Shown one piece after another: positions 53,329 to 62,640 of a stretch of DNA of 64,000 nucleotides. How positions within the stretch are numbered: position 1 is the stretch's first letter; every line of letters begins with the position of its first letter. The notes below the pieces were generated by a model. That model saw nothing but the letters and a program-made list of their open reading frames with translations. It ran no database searches and was not told the DNA's origin. The stretch spans positions 60,001 through 124,000 of the forward strand of contig NW_026971689.1 of assembly GCF_963678635.1 (NCBI RefSeq), given 5' to 3'. The position numbers and the translations under genes are program-made. The stretch is from Symsagittifera roscoffensis. Taxonomy: Eukaryota > Xenacoelomorpha > Acoela > Convolutidae.

Positions 53329-53738
53329 TGAGTTATGTATGTTATTCTAACTCATAGAGTAATTTCGGATAGGTACACCGTCTGCTCGTCACGCTATCTT
53401 ATTTTCGGCCGGATAGATTCGTGCAACTTCTTAGTCTAATACCGATCCTAATCTTACTCTTATTACTACTAGTCTCAGGGTGTTTAACGAGTCTCTGCTA
53501 GGCTCAATAGATCTAGAGTATACTGGTATTGTTGCGGCTGCTGAAGTGCTCGGAAAGAGTCAACTATTTTCTAAGTTAAATTCAAAACTCTCTGGTGCTG
53601 AAATTACAAGTAATTTCAGCACTTACAAATAAGTGGTTAGTTAGTTAGATGGATTGTGATTGGTTAGTATTAAATACTTTACATTGATTTAATATCTAAA
53701 TTATGAATAATAAAATATGTAGTTTGGATTAGGTTCCA
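53329..53738 (-). repeat. Element V 3' LTR
   Basis: The plus strand runs from TGAGTTATGTATG to TTAGGTTCCA. It contains an inverted GCTGAAATTAC / GTAATTTCAGC pair near 53595-53625. The preceding TCCTT is the target duplication. Confidence 0.92.
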
Positions 53739-53752
53739 CCCATCCGGGTTTT
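53739..53752 (-). promoter_or_regulatory. Element V polypurine tract
   Basis: The coding strand reads AAACCCGGATGGG directly before the LTR start TGGAACC. The GGATGGG run beside the LTR is short but correctly placed. The same sequence sits beside the duplicated LTR at 50995. Confidence 0.55.
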
Positions 53753-53987
53753 ACAGAGTTTTTGAGTTTTATCTCTTTTCTTCTGTAAGTGAAGGATGGA
53801 TGATGAACGGTGGTATGTGGCGAACATCATTTTCTTTTTTTCTCGTTTTCTGGAGAAGAGAGGTCCTTGACTAGAACCAATGTCTTAAGGAAGGTCCAGG
53901 ACGCTGAGGTTTGTCTTCGTAGTTCAACAACGAATGTGATCCCCAATGAATGAAATCGTTTTAGATTCCAGAATTCAAAATGCTTTG

Positions 53988-54233
53988 CTATGTCATTTCT
54001 GCTTGCATTTGTAGAGGGTTGATTGTGATCAATCCTAGTCTGGAGATGGCGTGAAGTTCGTGTTTGGAAGGGATGCCTTGCTTTGCGGATTGTACGTGTG
54101 CTTGAGCATCGAGGTGGTCATTGGTCTGGTTCAATGAAGTCCTTTGCTGTGAAGTCAAGTCGTACTCTATATCCTTTGAGTTGTGATTGTGTGCGGCATG
54201 TCGGTTGTGATTGGTAGCCATTCTTTCATTCAA
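53988..54233 (-). CDS. Small ORF near the 3' end of element V, unknown
   Basis: 81 codons (starts MNERMATNHN), rich in Asn, His and Gln. Its duplicate at 51244-51489 is also open and differs by one residue (Ser-Thr versus Ser-Ala), which is expected from the recent duplication and is not evidence of selection. It may be a late accessory gene or chance. No family recognised. Confidence 0.3.
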   Translation of the reverse strand: MNERMATNHNRHAAHNHNSKDIEYDLTSQQRTSLNQTNDHLDAQAHVQSAKQGIPSKHELHAISRLGLITINPLQMQAEMT

Positions 54234-55373
54234 TTGTGATGGAATCGTCTAGTCTTTGGATGTTCGTCTTTGCTGTTGTGTGTGATCTATATACTGCATA
54301 TTATGATTTTGTGTTATTTGTTTTTAGTCATGATCTTGGTTAATTGTTTTCACAAAAGCTTTTTAATTAGTTCAGTTATCCCTTGAGTATCTCTTATTAA
54401 AAATCTCTTAAAAATAAAAGTGTGGTCACAAAGCGTGATGTAGCGCGGTGGGTTAGGCCGGCTATAGAGCATGCTCAGGACGTCCTCTCTGGTGGGTTAG
54501 GCCAGGAGTGGGAGTATGATTTCGTGCGGTTTCTTTGAGGGGTCCTGTTTTGTGTTAACATTATATGGTGGGTTTTTCTGGGTTTCCTTATGTTGTTTAT
54601 GGTTGTGTCCTTTTTTCAAAAATCGAATTGTTTTTGGTTTGGGTTTGTCTTTCGACTTTTTTGTGTTTTATTATTTCTTTCGTTGACTTTGTAATAGTCT
54701 TTAAAAGAATAATTTATCCAGTGTTAAGCTGGGTTAATCCCGTTCGGGTACCGTCGGTGTTCTTTTCTTATTCATGCTGTTATTTTATGATTTGTGGCGT
54801 TTAGTCATTCGCGTTGGTTAGTTTAGTATAGTGTATATTTCGATTCCAACCGGGTTAAAGGAAAGTTGGAAACTTGTTATCATTAGTTTAAGTTGTTGTT
54901 ATTGAAAGCTTGGAACATAAAATAATTATTTTAAACAACTCTTCGTGGGCGAGCTGTGCGAATATGGATAGAATTCTTGTGCGAATGAATGAAAAAGTTA
55001 GTACTGCTTTAACAATTTATAAATTTACTGCTTGAAATTTGAATTTTACTACCTTTGGGGGAATTTGAAGTTATAAATTTTCATCGTAAGTAAGTTTACT
55101 GCTTGGTGGGGAAAAATTTATAGATTAATGTTTTACATTTTTATGAATTTTAAGACATTATGTGGTGCGATGAGTTTAGATTATGGAAATAGTTTTATCA
55201 AAATTGTTTTAGCAAATAAGTTTGATGAATTGTAGCGTCAAAAAGTTTTCTATTTTTTTGTATTTTGTCATTTTGTAGATGATGGTGGTGAGAGAGCTAA
55301 AAAAATGAAATGAAACTTTATCAAGAATGGTTAGTAACTTTTTTATTTATTAGTGAATATAATTAAAATATAC
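54234..55373 (-). other. Element V 3' non-coding region
   Basis: AT-rich. Contains GGTGGGTTAGGCC twice (about 54446 and 54490) and GTTTACTGCTTG-type repeats near 55020-55100. A hydrophobic plus-strand frame (54565-54804, twin at 51821-52060) runs opposite to the element and is not taken as a gene. Confidence 0.5.
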
Positions 55374-57171
55374 TTAGCTAGTCTTCGGGAAAAATCCATG
55401 GGGAAAGAGGTCTTGAATTAGTTCTGATGATGTTAGTAATTTAGCCAAAACACGAATGATATTTTTAGTTTGAAGCAGTGGCCAAAGCAATTGAAGTGAT
55501 TTGATGATGTTTAGTTCTTCTGTGCCTACTGCAAACTCATGAGGTGTGTTGTTAATTAAGTTATAAAGTTTATGCTTATATTTGGTGTTATGTATAAATT
55601 CAAGAATAGGGATTTCAATGGGTTGTAGGAATTCATGCGGGACGAGGAAGGGTCGGGATTCTTTATCTTGGAAGGAGTTGATGATGGGACAGAATATATA
55701 CATTTGATGAATGGGGTCATAATTGCGGAGGATGCCGTGAAGGTTAGTATCTTTTTTACAATAAGTGAAGTTAAGGAAAAATGGTGATGTGTATTTCGAG
55801 TTGATGAATTGAAAACGATGGTGGGGTTAACGTGAGGGTGTATGTAGATGGAAGTGATTTTGAATAAAACAATAATATGTGCAAGTGTACTTTTGTTTAG
55901 TGTGTAACATAATATCGTGGGAGCAGTGCAGATCTCGTTCCTGCGGTGTAAGGAAGTGAAAGGTTAGTGTGATTAAATCAAATTTATCTTGGAAGCTTTG
56001 ATGAGCTTGTGTGTTAATGAGGGCTTCTGAAATGATGTGATCGTGTCTTTTGTCAAAAATATTAAGTGTGAAAAAATATGGTGTTGAGATGAAAAATTTC
56101 TCTGTTAATTGTGGGTTAGCAAAGTTATCATCGTCCAAAAACTGATCGCGGTTAAGGCGTATGATGTTATGATCGTAATATTCAATAGTGAAGTCGTTAG
56201 CGCGGGGTGCGGTGTATTCCTTTAGAAGTTTTTTGAATCCTACATAAGTGATTTGTCGTAGTGCTTGTGCTGTTGCTAGTTTGTGTAATATATCTTTGCA
56301 ATTTTCTTTATCTGTTGTAGTGTTATATAGTGGTAGGTAAAGAGGGTTAGTATAGTGATAGTATGATGCAATGAAGTGTTGGCATTAAGACATATTCGTC
56401 AACAAAAATTGTGATGTCGTCGTTAGTTGTAGATGTGTTCAAAGTATACTGAGGGAATGATGGTAGATTAGTTTGTAGGAGTTTTTTGGTGTTTTTGTGT
56501 TTCGGATGATCAGTATACTTTTTTGCTGTGCCTGGTTTAGTAGTGAATGGGTGATTTGGGAATTTTCTTTTGAAAGTGCGGTAAGCTCTGTTAGTGCTAG
56601 TGGATGTTTCAGTGGAGGCGGAGGATTGAGTATAGTCTGATAATGGTGTTGGTGTTGAGGGGCCGGAATTTGTTGTCATGGATGAAAGGTGATGTATAGT
56701 AAGAGTATTATGATGGATAATTTGTTGTTGTAGGGTAAAATAATTTTCTAGTTCTGGGGAAATTTGAGGGATATCTTGGGAATTGTTGGTCGATCTGTCT
56801 GAAAGGGATGGAGTATAGGTTGGGGTGACTTGGGATGGGTAGGAGGGAGTGGAAAGAGATGGTAGTGGTTGGCTGGCATTTATAGGTCTAAAAGGGGGTT
56901 GTGAAAAACTTTGGGGGTTGTTTTGGGAAAAAGTGGAAGGAGAGGATTCGGAATTGGCAAATTCGTCGGGGGTTTCAAGGTCTCAGTTGTTAAATTGTGA
57001 AATTGTATGAAAAACTGAGGTGTCTGAGTTAGTATCTGAATTCATGCTAGGTGGTATGTTAATAATATAATCAGGTGGGGGAAAAGCGAAAAGTGGTATA
57101 ATGGTAACTGGGTTTTGGAGATTTGCTGGGTGGGAATTTGAACGGTGGAGGGATCCAAGTTGTCGGCTCAT
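55374..57171 (-). pseudogene. Gag- or nucleoprotein-like gene of element V, broken
   Basis: Starts at an ATG (57171) that overlaps the glycoprotein stop in an ATGA arrangement. The first 270 codons are Pro/Ser/Thr-rich and look disordered, with an in-frame TGA at 56983-56985. A shift near 56350-56370 moves to the next frame, which holds a globular, helix-rich part (DILHKLATAQALRQITYVGF, RLNRDQFLDDDNF). An in-frame TAA at 55827-55829 precedes the final part, 55374-55826 (LLTSSELIQDLFPHGFF). I do not recognise the family. Place after the glycoprotein, as in chuvirid-type genomes, and a disordered arm plus helical core suggest a nucleoprotein; a gag is equally possible. Confidence 0.4.
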
Positions 57172-59781
57172 CGTGTGCTAAAAAAATGATTATTCTGAGA
57201 TTGAAAAGTGGTGGTGTGGGGTTGTTCTATAAGTTGTTCGTATGTACTATCATTTTGTAAATGATTTGTCGTTATATGTTGAATAGGGCTGTGTATGGAA
57301 TGTGGTCGAAAATTTGGGTTATTTGTGATTGCGAGATTTCGAAAATTTCTGGGAACTAGGGATAAGGGATGATTTTGTGGTAGGCCTGGTACTTGTGGTG
57401 TTGTAGGGGTTGTATCTATGTTGTTGTGTTCTTCGTCATATGTATTTGGTCTTGTGGCTAGTTTTGTATTGTATTCTTTGATTTGTGCGTCTAGAAGTAT
57501 TTTGTTTATGGATGATGAAAATATTCCAAAAAATCCTGCAAATAATATGCGTGCTACACTTGCTTGGCGGTTGACTTGTGTGTGTATAGCGCATGTATTA
57601 TAGATTCCTTTCAGTAGTGAGAAAAGAAATCCTATAAAATTGAACATAGCGTATAAGATACTCAATCTTTCTAAGATGTAATAGGGCCATCCTAGAAAAG
57701 CGAGTATCTCGTTTTTTAAGGTTACAAAACTGAAAATATTTATGGGTGAAATATCTTGTGGTCTGTATTTTTCGCCGTTTAAATAAATAGAGTCTTTAAT
57801 GTCTTTAAAATATCCGCTGTAATCTTGAGTGTATATGTCTGCAAATCCTGCGGTTTCTGCAAGTTTTCTTAAATTTTGATCAATTGATTGTCTTTGTATA
57901 GTATCCATTTGTGTGAGTAGTTCTTGGAATTGTTGTGTTCTAATATGGTGTTGTATATCAGATTTAGAATAAATTCCAATGGATTTTAAATCTATATTGG
58001 GGTTTCGAGCAATGGCTCTTATGCTTTCCGGGGAAAACTTTTTGAGTGATTGCATTAATGTAGGGTATGGTGTTAATAGGTAATATTTATCTTCATCAGG
58101 GTTTAGTTGTACTACATTGTGGCTGTTTTCTGATCCACATGGGACTGCGGTATCCCAATAATATGTTCGTCTTGAGAGTGTGTCGGCAAAGTGTACTTTG
58201 TTTTGTAGAATATGGGTATTCTTTTGTAGCAACGTTTATCTTCAAAAACGTATAATGGTGATACTTTTTTAGTGCAAGTATAAAACCATAAAATGTTTCC
58301 TTCGTAATCAAGAAAACTTGATCTATTTTCTGATAATAAATATCCTGCGTAGGGTATTTTTAATACTGCTAATGCGAGTGATTGTAAAATTTGTGTTCTT
58401 TCTAATTCGCATAGTTGATGTAATGTTTCTAATTCTGAAAGTGACATTTCTTGAAAAATTCTACTAATTGTGAAGTCTAATTTCATATCTAAGTGAATGT
58501 CATAATGTATGTTTCCAAAGTATGTTGTGTTCATAAAAGATAGTTCTTGTAATCGTGTACTTTTTCTGTCAATTGGTGTTAATATTTCACCTGGTTGACC
58601 GATAGATTTTTGAAAATTAACTGAGGTGTAGGGTTTTCCGTCGTATTTATATTTTGCTGTTGCGTGTGGATTTATTTTGATTTTTCCAGTGGTCATGTCG
58701 GAACCTTGTTCGTACTCGACAAGTATTTCGGAGGATTGTGTTTTGTAGAGTGGGTTTGCGTATTTACATGCAAATTCTGTTTCTTGGTAGATTTGAAAAC
58801 GTGTGAGTTTGTTTTCTATATTATTTAGATTTTTGAAATCATTACTTTGTTTGTGATGTATGTTTACTTGTTCGTATGGGATGGATTCAATGAAGTATTT
58901 TTCATGAAATTTTATCATTCTAGCGTGTATCTTTGCTACTTGAAATGTTGTGCATGTATCTTCGGGAAACCAAACAATTGTTGCTTGGGTTCTTGTTGTA
59001 GGATCACAATATCCTTGATCTTTTTTGCAAGGTAATCTAATTCCTTGATAGATCATTGTGTTATCCTCTAAATCTCATGTGAGTGGTATTTTTTCAAGTT
59101 GTATTTTCCAATCAAAAAACATTATTTTTTGGTATCCTCTATTTTTGTATCTGCTTTGCAGTTTGAGGAGTCGTTTATTCCAATGTGTGGTATCCAATGT
59201 TTATCGTCAGGGTCATAAGTTAAACGTCCGTGTGCGCCATTAAATGGGTATTTTTCGTCTAATTTTATATGTCCTTGATAGCGTTCAAGTTCTGCTTGGT
59301 GTACAGAGTCGCTAAAGACATGGAAATTTACTATTTGTCTGTCTGAGTGCTTGTTATTTGTGAGATTTAACCTGTGTAATTCGACTTTAAAATCATCGGG
59401 ATTGAGATGTAAAAGTCTTCCAATGTTGCTTTGGTAAAATGATTTGTGGTCGAGTCTATTTTTATTTCCGTTTGAAACTTGTGAGCAATGTACTTTCTTT
59501 TCGGAAAATGTAGCTGTGAATTTATATCCGGTTACTGTTGTTGATCGTGCTTTTGAGTATAATGTTGCTATCATGTTTGTAGTTTCTGTAGCTAGTTCTG
59601 TTTCGCATTGTGTGACTTGATTAATCGCATATTTTTGTAATGTTTTTTGTTCATTTTCTTCACAATCATAATGTGTTACTAGTAAATCTTGGGGTCCTGT
59701 CCGAGGAGATGGACTTATATTTTGTTCGGAAAATGTAAGAAAATTGATGTTTAGGAATATTAATATCTTTAAAAGATACAT
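57168..59781 (-). pseudogene. Chuvirus-like envelope glycoprotein, broken
   Basis: An old viral-type surface glycoprotein gene. It starts at ATG 59781 with a hydrophobic signal-like stretch (residues 1-18), then the YDCEEN and QVTQCE Cys pattern. Three frames carry it: 59781-59122, 59056-58112 and 58232-57168. Breaks are a frameshift at an A/T run near 59125, a TGA at 59075-59077 and a shift near 58205. Middle motifs (LPCKKDQGYC, FPEDTCTTFQ, AGYLLSENRSSFLDYEGN, RCYKRIPIFY) and the later TYYWDTAVPC are those of chuvirid glycoproteins and related envelopes captured by BEL/Pao elements. A membrane anchor is near 57610-57700. It would have mediated entry; this copy is dead. Confidence 0.75.
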
Positions 59782-60240
59782 GTGTACGATAGTCCTGAAT
59801 ATGGGTTATAAAATGTTATATATCCGATTGTGGTTTTTGTATATCTATCGTATTTGTATATTACTTCCGTTGTAATAAATGGTGGTGGTAGTGTTTGAGC
59901 TGTAATGTTTGAGGGGCTTAGTGGATAAGGGTGTTGAACGATGTTTTTAGTTTAACTGTGATTTCAAACTTTAATTGGAGGCTATTTTGATTTAGTATTT
60001 GAACATTATGTTTACGGATATCTTCGTGGATATCTTGTCTGTATTGTAATCGGTTTAGTGCCCAACTGTGTAGTCGGTGGCTTTCGTTATGTTGTCCTAA
60101 CAATGGATGTGGTGCTACAAATGTATTCCAATCTAATCGGAGGGGTATATTTGTAGATTGTTCACTATATCTACTTTCAATGTAGTGTGAGATATTGAAA
60201 GGGAGAATTGATGGTGAAATTTGACTTAAAGATGGTGTCG
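59770..60240 (-). pseudogene. Frame upstream of the glycoprotein in element V, unassigned
   Basis: On minus, one frame without any Met is open from the LTR border through the PBS to a TAA at 59918-59920 (DWNTFVAPHPLLGQHNESHR, KFEITVKLK). A second frame, open from about 59955 to 59768, ends with a stop overlapping the glycoprotein ATG by 13 nt. Both look coding and may be one gene with a shift. The lack of a start suggests a 5'-truncated gene, perhaps the tail of whatever preceded the glycoprotein in its source genome. Not recognised. Confidence 0.4.
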
Positions 60241-60245
60241 CACCA
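60234..60245 (-). promoter_or_regulatory. Element V primer-binding site
   Basis: The coding strand has TGGTGCGACACC 2 nt after the 5' LTR end. It would pair with a tRNA ending in GGTGTCGCACCA. The standard TGG start and short spacing make this convincing; the tRNA type is not identified. Confidence 0.75.
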
Positions 60246-60247
60246 GA

Positions 60248-60655
60248 TGAGTTATGTATGTTATTCTAACTCATAGAGTAATTTCGGATAGGGTACACCG
60301 TCTGCTCGTCACGCTAGCTTATTTTCGGCCGGATAGATTCGTGCAAATTCTTAGTCTAATACCGATCCTAATCTTACTCTTATTACTACTAGTCTCAGGG
60401 TGTTTAACTAGTCTCTGCTAGGCTCAATAGATCTAGAGTATACTGGTATTGTTGCGGCTGCTGAAGTGCTCGGAAAGAGTCAACTATTTTCTAAGTTAAA
60501 TTCAAAATTCTCTGGTGCTGAAATTACAAGTAGTTTCAGCATTTACAAATGAGTGGGTTTTTAGTTAGATGGATTTTGATTGGTTAGTATTAAATACTTT
60601 ACAGTGATTTAATATCTAAATTATGAATAATAAAATAAAGTTTGGATTAGGTTCA
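60248..60655 (-). repeat. Element V 5' LTR
   Basis: 408-bp direct repeat of 53329-53738 with about 15 differences, including GTAGTTTCAGCATTTAC for GTAATTTCAGCACTTAC. CCCTT (60656-60660) follows. The divergence implies a much older insertion than the tandem duplication. Confidence 0.92.
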
Positions 60656-60660
60656 CCCTT

Positions 60661-62640
60661 GTATATATTTTTCGGCTATCTCCTCTGATGAACCGTTTTG
60701 TTTTTTTTTATGTTGGCTTTTGGATTGTTTTTACAATTTTCCAGATCGATTGTTTGCTGGGTTAAAATTGAGAGAAATAGTTTGAGTTTAATTGAGAGCT
60801 GCTTTTTAGCTCTTTGGATTGTCGCGAAGGTTTCTTGTATTTGTTTGTACCTGCATGCAAAGGAGATCAAATAACACAACCCCTCGTCATTTTTTTTTCA
60901 AGGGTGGCCCAAAGACCCTTGTGGCTTGCTTCATTCTTAACCCTAGTCTTCTTATATGCATCGTAGTAGTGTTACTTGTGATATCCCCCAACTCGAACTT
61001 TTTGCACTGACAGTTTCATCTTTTCAAATTTTTGTTTTTGATTTTCCTCTCTCAGAGGTGGGCGGAGTTTATCCGTAAGACTCTCTGCGTGGATAATAAA
61101 TTTTGCCATTTGATAAATACTAGCAAGAAAAAGTATGAGTTGTTTCAACGATTTAGGTAAGTTGAGATTTTGAATTGCCTCTGTTTTACTGAGTTTTGAT
61201 GAAACCCCCGAATCCGATAGGTTATGTTCCATCCAAACTAGTCACTTATCTTAAGAGTTCAAATTTTGAGATTTTTAACGCTAAGTTTGCGTCATCCAAT
61301 TTTTTTTCGTTTTTCGGGAGTCTGCCGAAATGTGCCTAAATTGGAGAAACTTGGATGGTTTTCTGTTTATTTCGTCGTTTATAACGAAATAAATCTGTAT
61401 ATTCCGTCACATCTAACGAATTATATAACTCCTTGTATAAATTTTTCGGCTATCTCCTCTGATGAACCGTTTTGTTTTTTTTTTTTATGTTGGCTTTTGG
61501 ATTGTTTTTACAATTTTCCAGATCGACTGTTTGCTGGGTTAAAATTGAGAGAAATAGTTTGAGTTTAATTGAGAGCTGCTGTTTAGCTCTTTGGACGGTC
61601 GCGAAAATTTCTTGTATTTATTTGTACCTGGATGCAAAGGAGATCAAATAACACACCCCTCGTCATTTTTTTTCAAGGGTGGCCCAAAGACCCTTGTGGC
61701 TTGCTTAATTCTGAACCCTAGTCTTCTTATATGCATCGTAGTAGTGTACTTGTGATATCCCCCAACTCGAACTTTTTTCACTGACAGTTTCATCTTTTCA
61801 AATTTTTAATTTTGATTTTCCTCTCTCAGAGGTGCGCGGAGTTTATCCGTAAGACTCTCTGCGTGGATAATAAATTTTGCGAAGTGATATATACTAGCAA
61901 GAAAAAGTATGAGTTGTTCCAACGATTTGAGTAAGTTGAGATTTTCAATTGCATCTGTTTTACTGATCATTGGTGAAACCCCCAAATCCGATAGGTTATG
62001 TTCCATCCAAACTACTCACTTATCTTGAAAGTTCAAATTTTGAGATTTTCAACGCTAAATTTTTTTTCACTTATCATAAAAGTCACTTTTTTTGTTGGCT
62101 TTTGGATTGTTTTTAACAATTTGCTAATCGATTTTTTGCTGGGTTGAAATTGAGAGAAATAGTTTGAGTTCAATTGAGAGCTGCTGTTTAGTTATTTGGA
62201 CGGTCGCGAAAGTTTCTTGTATTTCTATGTACCTGGATGCAAAGGAGATCAAATAACACAACCCTCGTCACTTTGTTTCTCAAGGGGTGGCCCCAAGACC
62301 ATTGTGGCTTGTGTCACTCTTAGCTCCAGTCTTCTTATATGCATCGTAGCAGTGTACTTGTGATATCCCCCAACTCGAACTTTTTTCACTGGCAGTTTCA
62401 TTTTTTCGATTTTTTGTTTTTGATTTTTCTCTCTCAGAGGAAGGCGGAGTTTGTTCGTAAAACTCTCTGAATGGAGAAAAATTTTTGCTAAGTGATATGT
62501 GCTGAGATTTTGAATTGCATCTGTTTTACTGAATTTTGGTGAAAATTCCGAATCCGAAAGGTTATGTTCCATCCAGTCTACTCACTCATCTTATGAGTTC
62601 AAATTTAAGATTTTCAACGCTAATTTTGCGTAATACATTT
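60661..62640 (-). repeat. G3 internal-unit array (units 1-3)
   Basis: Three head-to-tail units: 60661-61434 (774 bp), 61435 to about 62090, and about 62090-62640. The minus strand carries decayed copies of the same unrecognised frame: 60972-61232, 61806-62006 and 62249-62572 (FFHSE/IIHAESLTDKLRPPLRE, VRVGGYHKY). Each ends near a truncated integrase-end sequence. Unit 0 at 49800-50583 is the left neighbour split off by element V. Confidence 0.7.
61430..61434. other. Empty target site equivalent to the element V insertion
   Basis: AATTATATAACTCCTT is followed directly by GTATAAATTTTTCGGC. The same left sequence precedes element V at 53328 and the same right sequence (GTATATATTTTTCGGC) follows it at 60661. 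This unit preserves the pre-insertion arrangement and fixes TCCTT as the target. Confidence 0.88.

Larger units (their letters stand above)
52942..55685. repeat. Right copy of the 2.74-kb tandem duplication
   Basis: The source copy: its right end continues uninterrupted into the rest of element V (GTTGATGATGGGACAG). The junction at 52941/52942 joins GTTGATGAT to CCTCTCTCAG with little or no shared sequence, as in end-joining or replication-based duplication. Confidence 0.93.
53329..60655 (-). mobile_element. Element V: LTR-bounded, viral-like genes, no polymerase
   Basis: 7,327 bp between direct LTRs of 410 and 408 bp (about 96% alike by eye). On the coding strand LTRs begin TGGAACC/TGAACC and end AACTCA. 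PBS follows the 5' LTR and a PPT precedes the 3' LTR. Flanks are TCCTT (53324-53328) and CCCTT (60656-60660). The interior, in coding order, has a short upstream frame, a chuvirus-like glycoprotein pseudogene, a gag/nucleoprotein-like pseudogene and 1.6 kb of non-coding DNA. No RT, RNase H, protease or integrase motif is visible in any frame. It therefore needed enzymes in trans or lost its pol. Confidence 0.85.
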
